Below, one piece after another: positions 61,181 to 64,000 of a stretch of DNA of 64,000 nucleotides; positions within the stretch are counted from its first letter, which is position 1, and each line of letters starts with the position of its first letter. The notes beneath the pieces were generated by a model. The model saw only the letters and a program-made list of their open reading frames with translations, made no database searches and had not been told where the DNA came from. A program made the position numbers and the translations under genes. Where the stretch lies: the NCBI GenBank assembly GCA_050486205.1, contig JBJHCW010000002.1, forward strand, positions 124,001 to 188,000. Reading direction: 5' to 3'. The DNA comes from PWQG01 sp050486205 (GTDB lineage: Bacteria > Pseudomonadota > Gammaproteobacteria > Pseudomonadales > Pseudohongiellaceae).

Positions 61181-61831
61181 TTGAAACTCGTGATAGGCAA
61201 TAAAAATTATTCATCATGGTCATTGAGACCCTGGCTGTTGCTGTCATTCCACGGACTGCCTTTTGAGGAAGTACGAATTCCCCTGGACCAGGAAAACACA
61301 CACGCGATGCTCGCCCGGTACACAGACGCCGGAAAGGTGCCTGTACTCAGGGATGGTGACCTGACCGTCTGGGATTCCCTGGCCATTTGTGAATACATTT
61401 CGGAGCAGTATCTGAACGGCGGCGGGTGGCCGAGCGATGTTCGAGCACGGGCAGAGGCAAGATCCTGCAGCGCAGAGATGCATTCCGGTTTTCAGGAAAT
61501 CCGCGGTCGCTTGCCAATGAATTGCCGTGCGACCGGGCGCAAGGTCCCGCTCACTACTGAACTTGAACGGGAGGTGGCCAGGATAGACAGCATCTGGTCG
61601 CAGTATCGGGAAACGTATTCGAGCGCGGGCCCCTGGCTGTTCGGCGAGTTCTCCATTGCGGATTGCATGTTTGCACCGCTTGCCTTTCGTTTCAGAACTT
61701 ACGGGATCAGTGTTTCAACGGTATCTGAACGATACATGCACTTCATGCTGGGCCATGAACAGATGCATGCGTGGCTCGAACAGTCTCACGCCGAAACTGA
61801 AATCATCAAACTGGGCGTAGCAGGCGACTAG
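61181..61831 (+). CDS. Glutathione S-transferase family protein
   Basis: A 216-residue GST-fold protein. The thioredoxin-like N-terminal domain (about 1-80) reads IGNKNYSSWSLRPWLLLSFH and then GKVPVLRDGDLTVWDSLAI with the glutathione-contact Pro and Ser, and the helical C-terminal domain includes LFGEFSIADCMFAPLAFRF. Such proteins are often annotated as maleylacetoacetate isomerase-like, but the substrate is not clear. Start TTG 61181 has GAGGA about 8 bases upstream. It converges on mazF. Confidence 0.92.
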   Translation: MKLVIGNKNYSSWSLRPWLLLSFHGLPFEEVRIPLDQENTHAMLARYTDAGKVPVLRDGDLTVWDSLAICEYISEQYLNGGGWPSDVRARAEARSCSAEMHSGFQEIRGRLPMNCRATGRKVPLTTELEREVARIDSIWSQYRETYSSAGPWLFGEFSIADCMFAPLAFRFRTYGISVSTVSERYMHFMLGHEQMHAWLEQSHAETEIIKLGVAGD

Positions 61832-61951
61832 AGCCGCGAATCCGCTGGTACTGCAGGATCCACCACGTGAATTGACTCGTGGGCAGGCGTCGGTGCCGTT
61901 TGCTTTGATGCTCAGCAGAGCGCGAAGCAAGTGAACGTCCCCGTTGGGGGG

Positions 61952-62323
61952 TTATTGGTTTTTGAGGTAGGTGGACAAGGTACTGTCTGCGCCGATCAGT
62001 ATGGCAATTCCGAGAACCACCTGTTCCATGACGCCAGACTCCGCCCTGCTTTTGAATCTGATTCCTCTTTCTTGCCAGGAAAGGGTCTGTATCAGGCTGG
62101 CTGCCACAACACTGGGCTGATCAAGGCTGCCCACTGGCACCTCTGTGCGCGCACCCCGGATACTGGTGCTGATAGGACAACAGATCATCAGGCCAGTCTG
62201 ATCATTATATTGTCGGGAGGACAGGACCAGTGCCGGACGATATTTCCCGATCTCTTTAACTTTTGTTGGTTCAAAATCCAGCATGACGATGTCATTGCGA
62301 TCAGGAACATACCTTTGCGCCAT
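61952..62323 (-). CDS. mazF: MazF/PemK-family toxin (mRNA endoribonuclease)
   Basis: A 123-residue toxin of a type II module. The fold markers are YVPDRNDIVMLDFEPTK, KYRPALVLSSRQYNDQTGLM, CCPISTSIRGARTEV and VAASLIQTLSWQERGIRF. The conserved catalytic Arg (RPALVLS) and Ser/Thr (CPISTS) are present, so it looks intact. Its ATG lies inside the end of the shortened mazE, a 23-bp overlap. Confidence 0.93.
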   Translation of the reverse strand: MAQRYVPDRNDIVMLDFEPTKVKEIGKYRPALVLSSRQYNDQTGLMICCPISTSIRGARTEVPVGSLDQPSVVAASLIQTLSWQERGIRFKSRAESGVMEQVVLGIAILIGADSTLSTYLKNQ

Positions 62324-62435
62324 CGGTCACATTGATGCTCACAGGACTGTCCACATCCATTTTTGCCTGGGCCAGTATTGTCTTCGGCAAGCGTATTGCC
62401 GCACTGTGCCCCCAACGTTTGATTTCGCTTTGCAT
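62301..62435 (-). CDS. mazE: MazE/AbrB-type antitoxin, C-terminally shortened
   Basis: Begins MQSEIKRWGHSAAIRLPKTI with GGAG 7-8 bases upstream of ATG 62435 and contains the whole swapped-hairpin AbrB DNA-binding domain (IKRWGHSAAIRLPK, ILAQAKMDVDSPVSINVTDG). It stops after 44 residues, where typical MazE has about 80. The missing part is the disordered tail that wraps and neutralises MazF. Upstream lies a 22-bp palindrome that is a likely operator. Either the pair is non-functional or MazF is held in check otherwise. Confidence 0.75.
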   Translation of the reverse strand: MQSEIKRWGHSAAIRLPKTILAQAKMDVDSPVSINVTDGAKVCS

Positions 62436-62490
62436 ACCACACTCCGTCATTTGGCCCGGTGTGTCCTGACAGGCCAGCCAAAACACAGCA

Positions 62491-62512
62491 TGTATCTACT
62501 AATGTAGATACA
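62491..62512. promoter_or_regulatory. Palindromic operator upstream of mazEF
   Basis: TGTATCTAC-TAAT-GTAGATACA, perfect 9-bp half sites, 56 bp upstream of the mazE start. It fits autoregulation by the AbrB domain of MazE. The gap from 62513 to 62610 beyond it shows nothing else I can identify. Confidence 0.65.
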
Positions 62513-62610
62513 TTGCGGCCGCTCGCGCAAAGTGTCAATAAGAGTGCTTACACTCAAGTAAAGTACAAAATGTCCAACGAGTCTTGGCGTCCGGTGCCTG
62601 CCAGCAGCGT

Positions 62611-63099
62611 TTATTGTATGAGGATCGGCGTTCTGCCGGGACTTTGTTGGATAAAGAAATCTCTTGCGGTCGTGATGGTGAAGCGTAACGAGACGCTGTC
62701 CTGATCCTGTTTCTCTATCTGCAATATGCCGGATATCAGTTGGTCGTCCTCATTGATGAACTGCCATTCACCCTGATGCAGGTTCCATCCTGTGGATTCC
62801 TGTTCCTGGGTCCATTGTTGAGACTGTAACTGCCCGGCGAAGTGCTGGTAGAGTGCCGCCACACCAAGTCCGGACCTTATCACGCCGGAGACTGTGTAGC
62901 CGGTGTCCGAGCCGGAGCTTCGGCTTGGTGGTTGGAAACCGCTGTATTCGACGTCCTGCTCCAGAGGTAGCGCCAGTCTGGGCAGACAGGCCCTGATACC
63001 GAAAGATTCACTGGCGATGCGGGAGTCGTTAAACCGATGTCGTTCGGCTACTCTCTCGGCGCAGCTTGTGCCGGACGTGTCTGTCGCCGGACCCGCGAA
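62611..63099 (-). pseudogene. Probable remnant of a small exported-type protein, N-terminus lost
   Basis: An open frame of 162 codons without any ATG, GTG or TTG in its first 72 codons; the first possible start is GTG 62883, in the middle of what looks like one domain. The continuous reading (AERVAERHRFNDSRIASES, ACLPRLALPLEQDVEYSGFQ, GYTVSGVIRSGLGVAALYQH, GWNLHQGEWQFINEDDQLIS, SVSLRFTITTARDF) resembles bacterial proteins with an LPxLPLP start, a dimer-like YxxHL segment and a final beta sheet; I cannot name the family. A stop at 63100-63102 closes the frame upstream. Either a frameshifted or truncated gene, or a 90-residue protein from GTG 62883. Confidence 0.5.
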
Positions 63100-63148
63100 T
63101 CAGCCCCATTTTATCAACGCAGTTATCAGCTGTCCTCAGGACAGGGCT

Positions 63149-63658
63149 TCAGGACAGCGCATCATTCGATCTGTTGCAATCTTGCAAGCGGTCCATCTTG
63201 CTGCAGGCTTTCACGAACAAATAACGTGCGGCGTCAGGTTCATCCCTGGCCATGGAGACCCAGTCGATTCTTGAAAACGACAGACCAAAATTGGGCGCCT
63301 TCGTCAGCGCCCTGACTTGCGCCTGCTGCGGTGGTGGCAGCGTGTCGACAAGCGCTTCGTAGTGCGTCTGCAAGTCCTCGTATTCCTGATCTTCAGACAG
63401 CATCACCAGCGCCGCAATTCGGGGGATATCAACATCGCCGGTCTCACCACCTTCGGTGAGCAACTGGCAGGCTTGCTTCAGGGTGTCCACAGCCCGCTGG
63501 CTGCTGAACGCCTCTTTTCTGCCAGGCCCTCCCGCCACTGTGCTGTATGCACCACGCAGGAGCACACCGTGCGGAATCTTCTCAACATTATGGTGAAGCG
63601 TGGACCTAACAGTATATTCACCAAGCGCCGCCTGTATCTTGCGTGGATCAAGGCTCAT
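63149..63658 (-). CDS. Hypothetical protein
   Basis: A 169-residue soluble protein with no signal peptide or membrane segment, starting MSLDPRKIQAALGEYTVRST. The ATG at 63658 has GGAGGGAG just upstream, a strong ribosome site that supports it as a real gene. The sequence is largely helical and charged in the middle (LSEDQEYEDLQTHYEALVDT). I do not recognise a family. It precedes the gene remnant on the same strand; CTGTCCT/AGGACAG repeats around its stop may form a small hairpin. Confidence 0.7.
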   Translation of the reverse strand: MSLDPRKIQAALGEYTVRSTLHHNVEKIPHGVLLRGAYSTVAGGPGRKEAFSSQRAVDTLKQACQLLTEGGETGDVDIPRIAALVMLSEDQEYEDLQTHYEALVDTLPPPQQAQVRALTKAPNFGLSFSRIDWVSMARDEPDAARYLFVKACSKMDRLQDCNRSNDALS

Positions 63659-63815
63659 GGCTCCCTCCACATTCTTGATTGCACATTCAGTCTATTGCAC
63701 TCCCCGCCCATCCACAATCCACCCCCTGTAACAACAGTGACAGTGACATTGGCGCTGGGCCGGAGCGTGATATTGGGTAGTTGAGGTTGTGGAGTTCACT
63801 GAACAGGGTTAGACA

Positions 63816-64000
63816 CTAAACGTTAAACTGACGCTCTTCCGCGTCGATTGACCGATTTTCGTCAACACCCACTTCAAGAATCAGAAACAATTCATGACCA
63901 TAGAACTGCCTTTCGACGCGCTCCCATTCAACAATATTTGTGTCCGCATGTGCGAATGAAGCACCATTCATAAGCAAAAACGCAAGCACCAAACCCCAAT
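63816..64000 (-). CDS. Small exported protein, 5' end outside the window
   Basis: An open minus-strand frame of 60 codons ending at TAG 63816. It starts in mid signal peptide (WGLVLAFLLMNGASFAHAD) and continues as ADTNIVEWERVERQFYGHEL, LFLILEVGVDENRSID and ends with RQFNV. The hydrophobic stretch followed by AHA suggests signal-peptidase cleavage and a mature product of only about 43 residues. The start codon is probably beyond 64000. No family recognised. Confidence 0.55.
   Translation of the reverse strand, partial: WGLVLAFLLMNGASFAHADTNIVEWERVERQFYGHELFLILEVGVDENRSIDAEERQFNV

Noticed and set aside
63129..63158. CTGTCCT/AGGACAG repeats as a terminator after the hypothetical gene
   Set aside because: Three copies can pair in more than one way, the stem is short and there is no T-run on either strand.

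Overview
The window reads as a continuous stretch of chromosome from a Gammaproteobacterium. The gene orders rlmE-ftsH-folP-glmM-tpiA-secG-tRNA-tRNA-rimP-nusA-infB, greA/carBA/dapB, ponA//pilMNOPQ-aroK-aroB, priA...hslVU and ubiEJ...B-hisIE-tatABC match the Pseudomonas/Marinobacter/Cellvibrio side of the class. I do not see enough to name a genus. Coding density is high, most genes are housekeeping, and there is no prophage, CRISPR array or intact insertion sequence.

Layout. 1-8900 (minus): translation/transcription and envelope block from rlmE down to infB, with initiator tRNA and tRNA-Leu(GAG) between secG and rimP. 8967-15354: yhbY, greA, carBA and dapB. 15460-16826 (plus): an ECF sigma factor with a DUF3379 membrane partner. 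16841-23922: an acyl-CoA dehydrogenase behind a perfect 16-bp palindrome, the biotin operon bioBFD, and divergent comF-bioA. 23944-28265 (minus): an internally shortened TonB-receptor-like protein, folK, hemE, aroB and aroK. 28558-33546 (minus): type IV pilus pilMNOPQ, divergent from ponA. 36438-43824: rpmE, chorismate mutase, priA, an FtsN-like SPOR protein, hslVU, a DUF971 protein, ubiE and ubiJ. 43928-46120: a three-gene bufferin-type RiPP cassette (precursor, MNIO/DUF692 enzyme, DUF2063 partner) lying between ubiJ and ubiB. 46169-50412: ubiB, hisI, hisE, tatABC. 50668-55962: dtd, a LysE-type exporter, typA, an alpha/beta hydrolase and thiI. 56078-60419: glnA with a textbook sigma-54/NtrC control region, then glnL-glnG. 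60420-64000: a looser accessory tail with a YjbR protein, a GST, a mazEF pair whose antitoxin is shortened, a gene remnant, an unknown gene and a partial exported protein.

The most interesting locus is the buf-like cassette. Its precursor has a lipobox, eight further cysteines, a BufA2-like run of CxG repeats and what looks like a duplicated terminal module. The cassette splits the usual ubiEJB order, has its own candidate promoter, and carries a hairpin plus a three-copy 11-bp repeat between precursor and enzyme genes. Other unexplained structures are a ~275-bp decayed palindrome covering the tatC stop codon and running up to the dtd stop codon, a 199-bp MITE-like element between pilQ and aroK, a 37-bp tandem duplication covering the glnG stop codon, and a 12-bp minisatellite upstream of ftsH.
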